Source: Anaerolineae bacterium
GTDB lineage: Bacteria; Chloroflexota; Anaerolineae; JAFGEY01
DNA: 16,011 bases
Assembly: GCA_016929775.1 (NCBI GenBank)
Contig: JAFGIE010000024.1
Span: forward strand, 1-16,011
Reading direction: 5' to 3'
Of this stretch, positions 5,961 to 13,970 are shown in pieces. Every line of letters starts with the position of its first letter. Position 1 is the stretch's first letter. Under the pieces are notes generated by a model. The model did not search any database, had not been told where the DNA came from, and worked only from the letters and a program-made list of their open reading frames with translations. The position numbers and the translations under genes were made by a program.

Positions 5961-7094
5961 CTACAGCTCGTCCAGGGTCTGCTGGATGACCCGATCCTGC
6001 TCGCTGGCGCGCTGAAAGTACTCGATCATGAACGCGCTGCGCCGCTGTCTGAGGGCCAAGAGCGCTACTGCGCGGACGTCTTGCTCGGTGGCGGCGGTTC
6101 GCCCATCTGCCGCGGCGTGTGCGCGCGCGGCTTCGAGGGCAAAGATCTCGGCGCGACTGGACGCGATCTCGAGCCGCGCGATCGCCTCCAGGATCAGCTC
6201 CTGTGCGGGAGGGGTGAGCCTCACCCGGGGGAGCAGCGCTCGCGCCTCCTCGATCTCGTCCATGGCTGCGAGCGTCGCTTCGGCATAGGCCTCTGCCATC
6301 TGGTGGGGGTTGTCCTGGTACTGCCTGACCCGGTGGTAGACCTGCAGGCGCTCCTCCTTGTCCTCGAGTCCTTGCACGATCACGTGCAGGCCGATCCGGT
6401 CCATGATCTGTGGGCGCAGGCTGCCTTCCTCGGGGTTCATCGACCCAATGAGCACAAAGCGCGACCGGTAGGTGGAGGAGAGGGGACCGCGGCGGACGGT
6501 GTAGCGCCCCTGCGCAGAAGCGTCGAGGATGGCGTTGATGATCTGGTCGCCGAGCAGGTTGATCTCGTCGATGTAGAGGATGTTCTTGTCCGCGTGGGCC
6601 AAGATGCCGCGCTCGAGCCGCACGCGATTCTGCTCGAGCGCGACGCGCTCGTTGATCCCGCCGATCACGTCCTCCAGGCGCGCGTTCAGTGGGAGTTCGA
6701 CCAGGCTCATCCGGTCGGGGTGCATGATCGGCTCGCCCCGCGCGAGCTTGGCGGCGCAGTCTTCGCAGACGGCGTCCATGCCGTACGCGTAGGTAGCCTC
6801 GGGCTCGCACCCATAGGGACACGCGCTGCGCTCGACGGGGGGCAGCAGGTCGACCAGCCCGCGTACGGCGACCGTCTTGCCGGTGCCGCGCGGGCCGATC
6901 AGGAGCACGCCCCCGACACGTGGGTTGATCACGGCGAGAATGAGGGCTAACTTGACGTGTGGCTGCCCGACGATCGCCAGGAAGGGAAAGTTGACCGGGT
7001 CGATCAGCACGCCCCGGTCGTAGCCGGACCTGGGCTTGAGGGCGCGCTGGGCTGAGCTGCGTCTCAGGATCTCGAGGAGCATCGATTCAGGCAC
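5961..7094 (-). CDS. ChlI-like AAA+ ATPase with a Cys4 insert
   Basis: A 377-residue AAA+ ATPase resembling the magnesium-chelatase I subunit (ChlI/BchI). It has Walker A GPRGTGKT (67-74), Walker B ILYIDE (172-177) followed by INLL, sensor-1 region GSMNPEEG, and RPQIMDR with the arginine finger, then a helical lid. Between Walker A and the ELPLNARLEDVIGG segment lie four cysteines, C92-x3-C96 and C110-x2-C113, spaced like a zinc site. No chelatase D or H subunit gene is nearby, so a chelatase role is unlikely; related proteins act as remodelling ATPases. The start is the GTG at 7094, because AAGGAGG (7100-7106) lies 5 nt upstream. The ATGs at 7112 and 7082 have no SD. This start overlaps the glycosyltransferase stop by 8 nt (GTGCCTGA). 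Confidence 0.88.
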   Translation of the reverse strand: MPESMLLEILRRSSAQRALKPRSGYDRGVLIDPVNFPFLAIVGQPHVKLALILAVINPRVGGVLLIGPRGTGKTVAVRGLVDLLPPVERSACPYGCEPEATYAYGMDAVCEDCAAKLARGEPIMHPDRMSLVELPLNARLEDVIGGINERVALEQNRVRLERGILAHADKNILYIDEINLLGDQIINAILDASAQGRYTVRRGPLSSTYRSRFVLIGSMNPEEGSLRPQIMDRIGLHVIVQGLEDKEERLQVYHRVRQYQDNPHQMAEAYAEATLAAMDEIEEARALLPRVRLTPPAQELILEAIARLEIASSRAEIFALEAARAHAAADGRTAATEQDVRAVALLALRQRRSAFMIEYFQRASEQDRVIQQTLDEL

Positions 7095-8259
7095 GGGCGC
7101 CTCCTTCGCCATGGACGCGTTCGTACGTGGCGAGAAGCTGTTCCGCAGAGCGACGCCACGTGAACGCGCGCGCACGGACCAGGCCCGCAGCGGTGAGCGC
7201 CCGCCGGAGCGCCGCGTCGCGGAGCAGCCGGTCGAGCGCGTCTGCCAGGGCCTCGGTATCCCGCGTCTCCACCAGCAGACCTGCGTCGCCGACCACCTCT
7301 GGCAGAGACGAGTTGTTCGCGACGACCACCGGCGTGCCACACGCCATCGCCTCGAGGGGCGGGATGCCGAAACCCTCGTAGAGGGAGGGGAGTGCGAACA
7401 CGCTCGCCAGGTTGTAGAGCGCGGGGACGTCCTCGTCTGCGACGTAGCCGGGGAAGCACACGCGCTCCTCCAACCGGTGCTCGCGGACAGCGGCAAAGAC
7501 GTCGTCGTAGAGCCAGCCCCTGCCCCCGACGATCACCAGGGAGAGCTCTGGGTCGCCGAGGCGGGCGAACGCTTCGATCAGACCGGTGTAGTTCTTGCGC
7601 GGTTGGATCGTGCCCAGGCTGAGGATGAAGCGCTGCGGAAGCTGGTACCGCTCGCGGACTCGCGCCAACGCGGGCTGATCGTCCAGTGGGCGAAAGCGGG
7701 GCTCGACGGCGGGATAGATGACGACAACGCGCCCGGGCGGCACGCCGTAGGCGTCTACCAGGTCACGGCGGGTGCTCTCCGAGTCGGCGATCACGCAGTG
7801 GGCGCGCGCGACCGCACGCGGCACGTGGGCGACCAAGTACTCGAGCAGAGAGGGTTGGAAGCAGTCGGGCAGATGCAGGAACGAGAGGTCGTGCACCGTG
7901 ACGAGGGTGCGGGTGCGCCCCTGCACCGGCGGGAGGGTAAAGTCGGGCGAGTGGAACAGGTCGACTGCGCCGACCAGCCATTCAACGGGGATGGGCAAGC
8001 GCAGACGATGCCAGACCCGGTGCCACCAGCGCTCGTCGATCCAGGTCCGCACCTCGCGCACGTTGTCGTTTGGGATGCCAGAGGCGACGTTGCGGGGGTG
8101 GGGGACGGGCGGCGGATAGGGCAGGTCACGACCACGGACGAGTAGTGTGTACTCGTTCTGCTCGTCGATCTCGGACAGCGCACGGACGATGTTCCGCGTC
8201 AGGCGCCCGATGCCGGCGCCCTGGTGTGCGGCGGACGTATAGTCGATGCCGATCCTCAC
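7087..8259 (-). CDS. Glycosyltransferase family 4 protein
   Basis: A 390-residue GT-B fold retaining glycosyltransferase. The N-terminal domain begins RIGIDYTSAAHQGAGIGR, the usual Gly-rich acceptor-side loop, and contains VHDLSFLH. The C-terminal domain has LSLGTIQPRKNY and the GT4 EX7E motif EGFGIPPLE with Glu295 and Glu303, which binds the nucleotide-sugar donor. It lacks membrane helices and probably works at the inner face of the membrane on a lipid-linked glycan or glycolipid. Position after O-antigen ligase-like and GtrA-like genes supports envelope polysaccharide synthesis. The start is GTG 8259, with AAGGA five bases upstream. The 104-nt gap to the previous gene contains a short palindrome (8279-8293) and no clear promoter. 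Donor sugar and acceptor are unknown. Confidence 0.92.
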   Translation of the reverse strand: MRIGIDYTSAAHQGAGIGRLTRNIVRALSEIDEQNEYTLLVRGRDLPYPPPVPHPRNVASGIPNDNVREVRTWIDERWWHRVWHRLRLPIPVEWLVGAVDLFHSPDFTLPPVQGRTRTLVTVHDLSFLHLPDCFQPSLLEYLVAHVPRAVARAHCVIADSESTRRDLVDAYGVPPGRVVVIYPAVEPRFRPLDDQPALARVRERYQLPQRFILSLGTIQPRKNYTGLIEAFARLGDPELSLVIVGGRGWLYDDVFAAVREHRLEERVCFPGYVADEDVPALYNLASVFALPSLYEGFGIPPLEAMACGTPVVVANNSSLPEVVGDAGLLVETRDTEALADALDRLLRDAALRRALTAAGLVRARAFTWRRSAEQLLATYERVHGEGGARA

Positions 8260-8363
8260 CTTATCCTTGCCTCGTCTGCTGCTCCCGATGGGAGCGCCTG
8301 TCCCGGCGTGGCGACCGCTGGGGCAAGACCCCGGGCAGGTCGCCGCGCCAGATGCGCTTGTCG

Positions 8364-8960
8364 CTACGCTGGCTCGCCAGGCTGCGCGGGTGTGTTCTCT
8401 CGTTGCTGCGCCGGCGCAGGCTGCACGGGCGTGTTCTCTCCCTGCTGTGCCGGCGCAGGCTGCACGTGGTCGACATCGCGAAAGGTCCACATGCGGTTCG
8501 CGAAAAAGTTCCAGAACAGCACGATGCCGGTGGCGATCACCTTACCCGCGTTGGAAGAGAGCACACTGTGTTCCATGTCGGCCCAAGCGGCGAGAGGGGC
8601 CACCAGCCCGGCAAAGAGCCCGCGCTCGCCGAGGAACCAGTGGTCCGTGACCCACAGGATCGCGGTGTTGAGCCACAACGAGATCACGCTGACGACCACG
8701 AACTGGACGAACTTGCGTGCGCCAGCGCGGTCCTTGGTCTCGGGGTATATCCAGTAGCGGCTCCAGGTGTAGTTGTTGATCGTTCCGGCGCTGACTGATA
8801 CGACGTTGGAAAAAACCTGGTTCAGGCCGAGCACGTTGTAGAGCAGGTTGAGCAGTCCGAAGTCGAGCGCCGTGCCGATCGTGCCCACGACGCAGAACTT
8901 GAGAAAGCGGACGAGTTCCTGGCGTCTTTCGCGCGCCAGCTTGCGCAGTCTGGCGATCAA
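8364..8960 (-). CDS. GtrA-like membrane protein with Pro/Gln repeat tail
   Basis: A 198-residue protein of the GtrA family, four-helix membrane proteins linked to transfer of lipid-linked sugars across the membrane during polysaccharide modification. Family features are RFLKFCVVGTIGTALDFG in helix 1, INNYTWSRYWIY after helix 2, and NFFANRMWTFRD after helix 4. The tail carries two 13-residue repeats of VQPAPAQQ(G/R)ENTP and is likely cytoplasmic and disordered. The start is uncertain. TTG 8960 has GGGAG about 10 nt upstream and gives a family-like N-terminus. GTG 9020 would add 20 residues and overlap the preceding stop as GTGA, but lacks an SD. There is no ATG in this frame near either site. 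Confidence 0.88.
   Translation of the reverse strand: MIARLRKLARERRQELVRFLKFCVVGTIGTALDFGLLNLLYNVLGLNQVFSNVVSVSAGTINNYTWSRYWIYPETKDRAGARKFVQFVVVSVISLWLNTAILWVTDHWFLGERGLFAGLVAPLAAWADMEHSVLSSNAGKVIATGIVLFWNFFANRMWTFRDVDHVQPAPAQQGENTPVQPAPAQQRENTPAQPGEPA
8388..8465 (-). repeat. Two tandem 39-bp units in the GtrA-like gene
   Basis: Units 8427-8465 and 8388-8426 encode VQPAPAQQGENTP and VQPAPAQQRENTP. A partial third unit (AQP, 8379-8387) follows. The copies are in frame and nearly identical at the DNA level, which points to recent tandem duplication and likely length variation between strains. Confidence 0.85.
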
Positions 8961-9016
8961 GGTCTGTATACTCCCTTTGCGGTGACCGGCTCGCGCGATG
9001 TGCGAACCGCATATGC

Positions 9017-10492
9017 TCACGACGGCGGCAGGGCTGACGGCGCCGCCGGGGCGAAGCGAGTGGCCCGCACAGGCGCGGAGGCCTGCACAAGCCCCAGTAC
9101 GATAGCCACGTGAAGGTACATGTTGTGGACCCACAGGTTGTCCACGACGTTGTGCACGGAGAGGTGGACGACCATGCCGAGCGCGCCCAGGGCGAGCGCG
9201 CGGATGTGCACGCTCTGGGCGCGACGTGCGGCGCGCCAGGTCTGCAGCAGTGCCGTCGCCCACAGGGCGAGGTAGGCAACCAGCCCGGGCAGCCCGGTCT
9301 CGGCTGCGATGTTCAGGTAGTAGTTGTGCGCGTGCCCCATGGCGTAGGGCCACTTGGGCAGGGCATATTGGGCATAGGCGGCATCATAGTTGCCGAACCC
9401 GATGCCAGCCCACGGATGGTCGCGCCACATGTCGAGCGCAGACTGCCAGTGCGCCAGCCGCTCGAGCGAGGCATAGTTGGCCTCGGTGACCTCGATCGCC
9501 GAGATGTCGCTCACGCCGACAAAGGGCACAAAACTGGTCAGCCGCCCCAGGACGAGGTCCGGCACCGCGCCGGCAACCGTCGCCAGCACCACGAGCACGA
9601 CGGCGCAGACCGAGATGATCGCCCACCGGCGGCTCTGCAGGGCGGCGACAGAGAGCGCCGCTGCGCCAAGGCCGAGCCACGCGCCGCGCGACCAGCTCAT
9701 GCCGATGCCCGCCGCGAGGAGAGGGAGCACAGCCAACGCGAGCCAGGCGATCGAGCGCTCAGGCGGAGCGTGTGGCACGCGGCGCGTTGTGCGCCGCGAT
9801 GCAAGGAGGCCGAGCGCGAGGGAGAGGGCAAGCGGCGCCGTCAGGCCCAGGTACCCGCCAAAGGGGTTCGGCTGCTCGAAAGTGCCGTAGGCGCGCACGT
9901 AGCGCCCGAACAGGGCAAAGCTCTCCGGACCGGACGCCGTGAGGAACTGGTAGACGCCCAGCAGCGCTTGGGCGGCGGCGGCAAGCAGCAGGCAGGCGAG
10001 GATGCCCCTGCCGTGGGCTAGCGTGGCGCCGTTGTAGACGATCACGACGACCAGCAGGACCTCCAGCCACTTGATCAGCTCTTTGAACGCAAGCGTGAGC
10101 GAGCGAGCGCTGAGGAGCGAAAACCCCGCGACCAGCACAAAGGCTGCGAGGGGGAGCGCCAGTTTGGGCCAGCGCACAGGCCCGCGCAGCCGAGCTGCGC
10201 GCTGGGCTGCCCAGGCGACGATCAGGAGCCCGACCAATCCCTCGGTCACGCCCACCGTGATGCCGCCCAGCGAGACCTCGAACAGCGAGCCAAACGGGAT
10301 CGCAAAGGCGATCGCGTACAGGGGGAGATCGGGCTGGACCACGCTCAGGGTGATCCACGCGATCGCCGCTAGGCCCAGCGCCATCCAGCGCGTGGGCAGA
10401 AGGGCGATCTCCGTGCCGAGCAGCAGGAGCGCGGCTCCGATGAGCAGCGTCCGCCACAGGCGCGTATTCCTTGCGGTTCTCGACGCGAGCAT
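9017..10492 (-). CDS. O-antigen ligase/polymerase-like (Wzy/WaaL superfamily) membrane protein
   Basis: A 491-residue polytopic protein with about 11-12 membrane helices. It carries the superfamily signatures: RYVRAYGTFEQPNPFGGYL around Asn209, and the large extracytoplasmic loop with WQSALDMWRDHPWAGIGFGNY followed by GHAHNYYLNIAAETGLPG (His389-Asn390). Family members polymerise or ligate undecaprenyl-linked glycans outside the cytoplasmic membrane. In an organism that may lack an outer membrane it could build an exopolysaccharide, wall glycan or glycoprotein. Ligase and polymerase cannot be told apart here. ATG 10492 is preceded by AGGG at a 5-nt spacing and by a promoter at 10544-10572. The open frame continues upstream through non-protein-like sequence. 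It is the first gene of the minus-strand run. Confidence 0.9.
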   Translation of the reverse strand: MLASRTARNTRLWRTLLIGAALLLLGTEIALLPTRWMALGLAAIAWITLSVVQPDLPLYAIAFAIPFGSLFEVSLGGITVGVTEGLVGLLIVAWAAQRAARLRGPVRWPKLALPLAAFVLVAGFSLLSARSLTLAFKELIKWLEVLLVVVIVYNGATLAHGRGILACLLLAAAAQALLGVYQFLTASGPESFALFGRYVRAYGTFEQPNPFGGYLGLTAPLALSLALGLLASRRTTRRVPHAPPERSIAWLALAVLPLLAAGIGMSWSRGAWLGLGAAALSVAALQSRRWAIISVCAVVLVVLATVAGAVPDLVLGRLTSFVPFVGVSDISAIEVTEANYASLERLAHWQSALDMWRDHPWAGIGFGNYDAAYAQYALPKWPYAMGHAHNYYLNIAAETGLPGLVAYLALWATALLQTWRAARRAQSVHIRALALGALGMVVHLSVHNVVDNLWVHNMYLHVAIVLGLVQASAPVRATRFAPAAPSALPPS

Positions 10493-10543
10493 GGTTGCCC
10501 TGTTGCTTCCTCGTTCCTTGCTTGACGGTAGCCTCTCCGGGCA

Positions 10544-10572
10544 AGTATACTGCAAACGAGGAGCGTCGACAA
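10544..10572 (-). promoter_or_regulatory. Promoter of the minus-strand glycan operon
   Basis: On the minus strand TTGTCG (10572-10567) and TATACT (10549-10544) are separated by 17 bp. The -10 box matches 5 of 6 and the -35 box about 3-4 of 6. It would start transcription near 10537, about 45 nt before the O-antigen ligase-like gene. Confidence 0.55.
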
Positions 10573-10576
10573 ATGC

Positions 10577-10657
10577 CCTGGCGACCGGCGGCGGCGGGCG
10601 CGGATGCGATCGGCAGCCCAGATGCCAGGCGCGGCGCGGCGGGCGCCGGTCGCCAGG
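10577..10657. repeat. Perfect 14-bp inverted repeat between divergent promoters
   Basis: CCTGGCGACCGGCG (10577-10590) is the exact reverse complement of 10644-10657, with a 53-nt GC-rich spacer. It lies between the -35 box of the minus-strand operon (10572) and that of ftsH (10718), outside either predicted transcript. It could be a two-site operator allowing looping, or a DNA cruciform. No coding sequence was recognised in the 10493-10791 intergenic stretch; it otherwise holds only the two promoters. Confidence 0.5.
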
Positions 10658-10717
10658 AGACGCAGGGTAAGCGGCGGATCCCCGAGCGCGTCCGATGCAT
10701 GGCATGGCCAATGTGCC

Positions 10718-10745
10718 TTGATCATAAGGGAATCTGTGATACAAT
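10718..10745 (+). promoter_or_regulatory. Promoter of the ftsH operon
   Basis: TTGATC (10718-10723) and TACAAT (10740-10745) have a 16-bp spacer. The predicted start is near 10752, about 40 nt before the ftsH ATG. No heat-shock CIRCE element was seen. Confidence 0.65.
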
Positions 10746-10791
10746 AGAGTCAGCCGTGCGCGTTCGTTCGTGCGCGGATGGAGGAGGATGC

Positions 10792-12633
10792 ATGGACGAA
10801 GGACGACGGAAGCAGATCCGGTTCTCGGCGATCTATGTGCTGATCGCAGTGGTTGGGGTGTGGCTCTTTCAGCAGCTCATCTTTCGGCCGCTCGTGATCC
10901 GGTGGACCGAGGTTCCGTACAGCGAGTTCCTGGCGCAACTGGCGGATGGCAACATCGAGGAGGTGACGCTCGGCGGGGACCGCATCTTTTACACGTGCTG
11001 CACGGTCCCTGAGGGCGACCAGCCAGGACAGGTGTACAACGTGGTGCCGGTGGAAGACCAGGACCTGATCGAGCGCCTCCTGGAGGCTGGGGTCACGTTT
11101 CGGGCGGAGCCGCCGGCGGGCGGGCTGTTGACGACTGTGCTGGGGTGGATCATCCCGCTCCTGCCGCTAGCGCTGATCTGGTACTTTATGTTCCGGCGTA
11201 TGGGAGGGCAGGGGGCAGGGTCGAGCGTGCTCTCGATCGGCAAGAGCCGGGCGCGCGAGATCGCCGGCGAGCTTACGGGCGTCAAGTTCAAAGACGTGGG
11301 CGGGATCGACGAGGTGGAGGTCGAGGTCAAAGAGATCATCGAGTTCCTCAAGGACCCGGCGCGGTTCACGCGCCTCGGCGCCAAGCTGCCCAAGGGGGTG
11401 CTCTTGGTGGGCCCGCCCGGGACGGGGAAGACGCTGCTCGCGCGCGCGACGGCGGGCGAGGCTGGGGTGCCCTTTTTCTCGATCAGCGGCTCCGATTTCG
11501 TCGAGATGTTCGTCGGCGTGGGCGCCGCCCGCGTGCGCGATCTCTTTGTCCAGGCCAAGGCCAAGGCGCCCTGTATCGTGTTCATCGACGAGATCGACGC
11601 GATCGGGCAGTCACGTGCCACGGTTGCGGCGATCGGCACGAACGACGAGCGCGAACAGACGCTGAACCAACTGCTGGCAGAGATGGACGGCTTTGAGGCC
11701 AACCAAGGGGTGGTGATCATGGCAGCCACCAACCGTCCAGAGATCCTTGACCGGGCGCTGCTCCGCCCGGGACGGTTCGACCGGCAGATACAGGTGTCGC
11801 TGCCAACGGAGGAAGGGCGGCGGGAGATCCTCAAGATTCACGCCCGCGACGTCAAGACGGGCGACGACGTCGACCTGGGGCGCATTGCCAAGGTCACGCC
11901 CGGCTTTTCCGGAGCCGACCTGGCGAACATTGTCAACGAGGCGGCGCTGCTCGCAGTGCGCCGCGACAGCGACGTCGTGTCGATGGCGGACCTGGACCTG
12001 GCGATCGAGCGGGTGATCGCGGGCCTGCAGCGCAAGGTGCCGCTTCGCGACGAGGTGCGGCGCAAGGTAGCCTACCACGAGGGCGGGCACGCCCTGGTGG
12101 CGCAGCTGCTGCCGAACACAGACCCGGTGCACAAGGTGAGCATCATCCCGACGGCAAAGGGAGCGCTGGGGTACACCATGCAGATGCCGGAGGAGGACCA
12201 GTATCTGGCTGGCGAGCAGGAACTGAAGGACCGGATCACGGTCATGCTCGGCGGGCGCGCGGCAGAGCTGCACGTCTTTGGCGAGGGCTCGACCGGCGCC
12301 GCGAACGACCTGGAGCGCGCTACGGACCTCGCCCGGCGCATGGTGACCGAGTTTGGGATGACGGAGGCGCTGGGGCCCGTGCGCTACGCCAGCGAGGCTG
12401 GGTACGGCTACCTGGGGATGCGGCAGGGGACGCGACAGGACTTGGGCCCGGAGACGGCTGCGCTGATCGACCGCGAGACGCGCCGCATCATCGAGGAGGG
12501 ACAGGGTCGGGCGTTGGACCTACTGCGCACGCACGAGCGAGCGCTGCACGAGATCGCGCGCGTGCTGCAGGAGGACGAAGTGATCGACGGCGAACAGGTG
12601 GCGCGGATCGCCGCTGGAGAAGGGATGGCATAG
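10792..12633 (+). CDS. ftsH: ATP-dependent zinc metalloprotease FtsH
   Basis: A 613-residue membrane-anchored AAA+ protease that extracts and degrades membrane and short-lived cytosolic proteins as a hexamer. Helix 1 is at 11-31, an extracytoplasmic domain lies between, and helix 2 is at 112-134. The ATPase has Walker A GPPGTGKT (207-214), pore loop [17 protein letters not shown], Walker B with Asp266-Glu267, and second-region-of-homology [20 protein letters not shown]. The protease has HEGGH (429-433; more often HEAGH) with Asp506 as the probable third zinc ligand. Oddities: the loop after Walker B reads [13 protein letters not shown] instead of the usual RQRGAG-type loop, and the extracytoplasmic domain has adjacent cysteines (YTCC). 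ATG 10792 follows GGAGGAGG (10780-10787). The next gene starts 4 nt after its stop. Confidence 0.97.
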   Translation: MDEGRRKQIRFSAIYVLIAVVGVWLFQQLIFRPLVIRWTEVPYSEFLAQLADGNIEEVTLGGDRIFYTCCTVPEGDQPGQVYNVVPVEDQDLIERLLEAGVTFRAEPPAGGLLTTVLGWIIPLLPLALIWYFMFRRMGGQGAGSSVLSIGKSRAREIAGELTGVKFKDVGGIDEVEVEVKEIIEFLKDPARFTRLGAKLPKGVLLVGPPGTGKTLLARATAGEAGVPFFSISGSDFVEMFVGVGAARVRDLFVQAKAKAPCIVFIDEIDAIGQSRATVAAIGTNDEREQTLNQLLAEMDGFEANQGVVIMAATNRPEILDRALLRPGRFDRQIQVSLPTEEGRREILKIHARDVKTGDDVDLGRIAKVTPGFSGADLANIVNEAALLAVRRDSDVVSMADLDLAIERVIAGLQRKVPLRDEVRRKVAYHEGGHALVAQLLPNTDPVHKVSIIPTAKGALGYTMQMPEEDQYLAGEQELKDRITVMLGGRAAELHVFGEGSTGAANDLERATDLARRMVTEFGMTEALGPVRYASEAGYGYLGMRQGTRQDLGPETAALIDRETRRIIEEGQGRALDLLRTHERALHEIARVLQEDEVIDGEQVARIAAGEGMA

Positions 12634-12637
12634 GGCG

Positions 12638-13312
12638 ATGGCCTTGGACCGCCGGCGTCTGCCGCTCTTTCCGCTGAACGTAGTGCTGTTCCCCGAGATG
12701 ACGCTGCCTGTGCGCATCTTTGAGCGGCGCTACCTGCAGATGGTCGACGACTGCGTAGAGAGCGACGCGCTGTTTGGCGTGGTGGGCATTCGCCATGGGC
12801 CAGAAGCCGGAGGGCCAGCACTACCGTACGACGTCGGCACGACCGCCCGGATCATCGCGATCGAGCGCAAGTCCGCCGATCTGTTGTTCATCACGACTGT
12901 GGGAGAGGAGCGGTTCCGGATCCGGCGCCTGGTCGACGGCAAGCCGTACCTCGTGGGCGAGGTCGAGCCCTATCCCCTCTCGGCGGTCAACGCCCCAGAG
13001 GTCGGGGCGCTCGTCAACGCGCAGATGGCGCTGTTGTCGCCCTACCTGGAGCTGCTCTCGCAGGTGAGCGAGCTGCAGATCCAGGTGCAGCGTGTACCCG
13101 AGACGCCCCCGTCGCTAGCCTACTTTGTGGGCACGCTGCTCCAGGTGCCCCTTGTCGCGAAGCAGCAGTTGCTGTCTGCGCCCGACCTGCCGACGATGCT
13201 CGAGCAGGGCGCGGCACTCCTGCAGAGCGATCTCGCCGGGCTGACGGTCTTGATCCAGGGGCAGGACCTGCGTGCGGGCCTGGCTGATCCGCACCCGTTC
13301 TCTGACAGCTGA
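12638..13312 (+). CDS. Stand-alone LON N-terminal substrate-binding domain protein
   Basis: A 224-residue protein consisting essentially of the LON N-terminal domain. LPLFPLNVVLFPEMTLPVRIFERRYLQMV (residues 8-36) is diagnostic, then FGVVGIRHG, the VGTTARI strand and the helical half (about 125-210). It has no AAA+ or Ser-Lys protease domain, so it is not Lon itself. Stand-alone versions are common and usually of unknown function; the domain is thought to bind unfolded or specific substrates. It starts 4 nt after ftsH in the same operon with only a weak SD, suggesting translational coupling. An adaptor role that feeds FtsH is possible but unproven. No clear terminator was seen in 13313-13361. 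Confidence 0.9.
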   Translation: MALDRRRLPLFPLNVVLFPEMTLPVRIFERRYLQMVDDCVESDALFGVVGIRHGPEAGGPALPYDVGTTARIIAIERKSADLLFITTVGEERFRIRRLVDGKPYLVGEVEPYPLSAVNAPEVGALVNAQMALLSPYLELLSQVSELQIQVQRVPETPPSLAYFVGTLLQVPLVAKQQLLSAPDLPTMLEQGAALLQSDLAGLTVLIQGQDLRAGLADPHPFSDS

Positions 13313-13361
13313 TCTGCGCGAACTGCCCAAGCCAGGCCAACCTTGTCATCGATCGCCGCCG

Positions 13362-13390
13362 TTGACACGGCCGCGCAAACGTGCTACAAT
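13362..13390 (+). promoter_or_regulatory. Promoter of the cyclic-nucleotide-binding protein gene
   Basis: TTGACA (13362-13367) and TACAAT (13385-13390) are separated by 17 bp, nearly perfect consensus. The start is predicted near 13397, leaving an untranslated leader of about 115 nt before the gene at 13512. No riboswitch or terminator was recognised in that leader. Confidence 0.8.
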
Positions 13391-13511
13391 GCAGTCGTCC
13401 TACGCCAGATGACGGGTTGCTTTGCGATTGCTTCGGATCCGTTGCGTGTCGCCCTACACTTGCTGTGTGTGCGTTCCCAAAGCCGTTTTCAACAGGATAG
13501 GAGAGGACATC

Positions 13512-13946
13512 ATGCCAGAGCAAGCGGATCGGATCAAGTTCTTGGCTCGCGTGCCGTTGTTCCAGGGTCTGAAGGAGAAACACCTCCGGATGCTGAACTC
13601 GCGCTTTGTCGCACGCACCTACAGTCCGGGTCAGGACATCGTAACCCAGGGCAAGGGAGGCGCGGGGCTGTTCATCGTCCTGTCGGGTGGCGCAGAAGCG
13701 ATCCGCGTGCGGAACGATGGCAGCAAGGCTGTGGTCAACACCTTCGGGCCGACCGACTACTTTGGGGAGCTCGCGCTGCTGGACGATGAACCGCGCACCG
13801 CCTCTGTGGTGGCGACGGAGGAGACGGAGTGCCTGGTTATCTCGCAGTGGGAGTTCTTTGGGGCACTGCGCGAGGAGCCGGATATGGCGATCGAGGTCCT
13901 GCAAGAGGTGGCGCGGCGGTTCCGGCGCGCACTCAACACGCTCTAG
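13512..13946 (+). CDS. Single-domain cyclic-nucleotide-binding protein
   Basis: A 144-residue protein made almost entirely of one CRP-type cyclic-nucleotide-binding domain: FQGLKEKHLRML, then YSPGQDIVTQGKGGAGLFIVLSG, and the phosphate-binding cassette FGELALLDDEPRTA (84-97) with Arg95 in the position that contacts the cyclic phosphate. This suggests real cAMP/cGMP-type binding. It ends with the domain's C-terminal helix and has no helix-turn-helix, kinase or channel part, so it is not a CRP-like transcription factor. It may regulate a partner protein. ATG 13512 has AGGAG (13499-13503) 8 nt upstream. It has its own promoter and terminator, hence is probably monocistronic. Confidence 0.9.
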   Translation: MPEQADRIKFLARVPLFQGLKEKHLRMLNSRFVARTYSPGQDIVTQGKGGAGLFIVLSGGAEAIRVRNDGSKAVVNTFGPTDYFGELALLDDEPRTASVVATEETECLVISQWEFFGALREEPDMAIEVLQEVARRFRRALNTL

Positions 13947-13970
13947 GACGCGATCGATCATCGCGCGCAG

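Noticed and set aside
7083..7112. ATG starts at 7112 or 7082 for the ChlI-like ATPase
   Set aside because: Neither has an SD. GTG 7094 has AAGGAGG at 5 nt and a clean 8-nt overlap with the upstream stop.
8279..8293. Palindrome GCTCCC-GAT-GGGAGC as a terminator between the GtrA-like and GT4 genes
   Set aside because: Short stem with a 3-nt loop and no T-tract on either strand; too weak to call.
10493..10744. Upstream extension of the O-antigen ligase-like protein
   Set aside because: It would cross the predicted promoter and the inverted repeat, and its translation is not membrane-protein-like.
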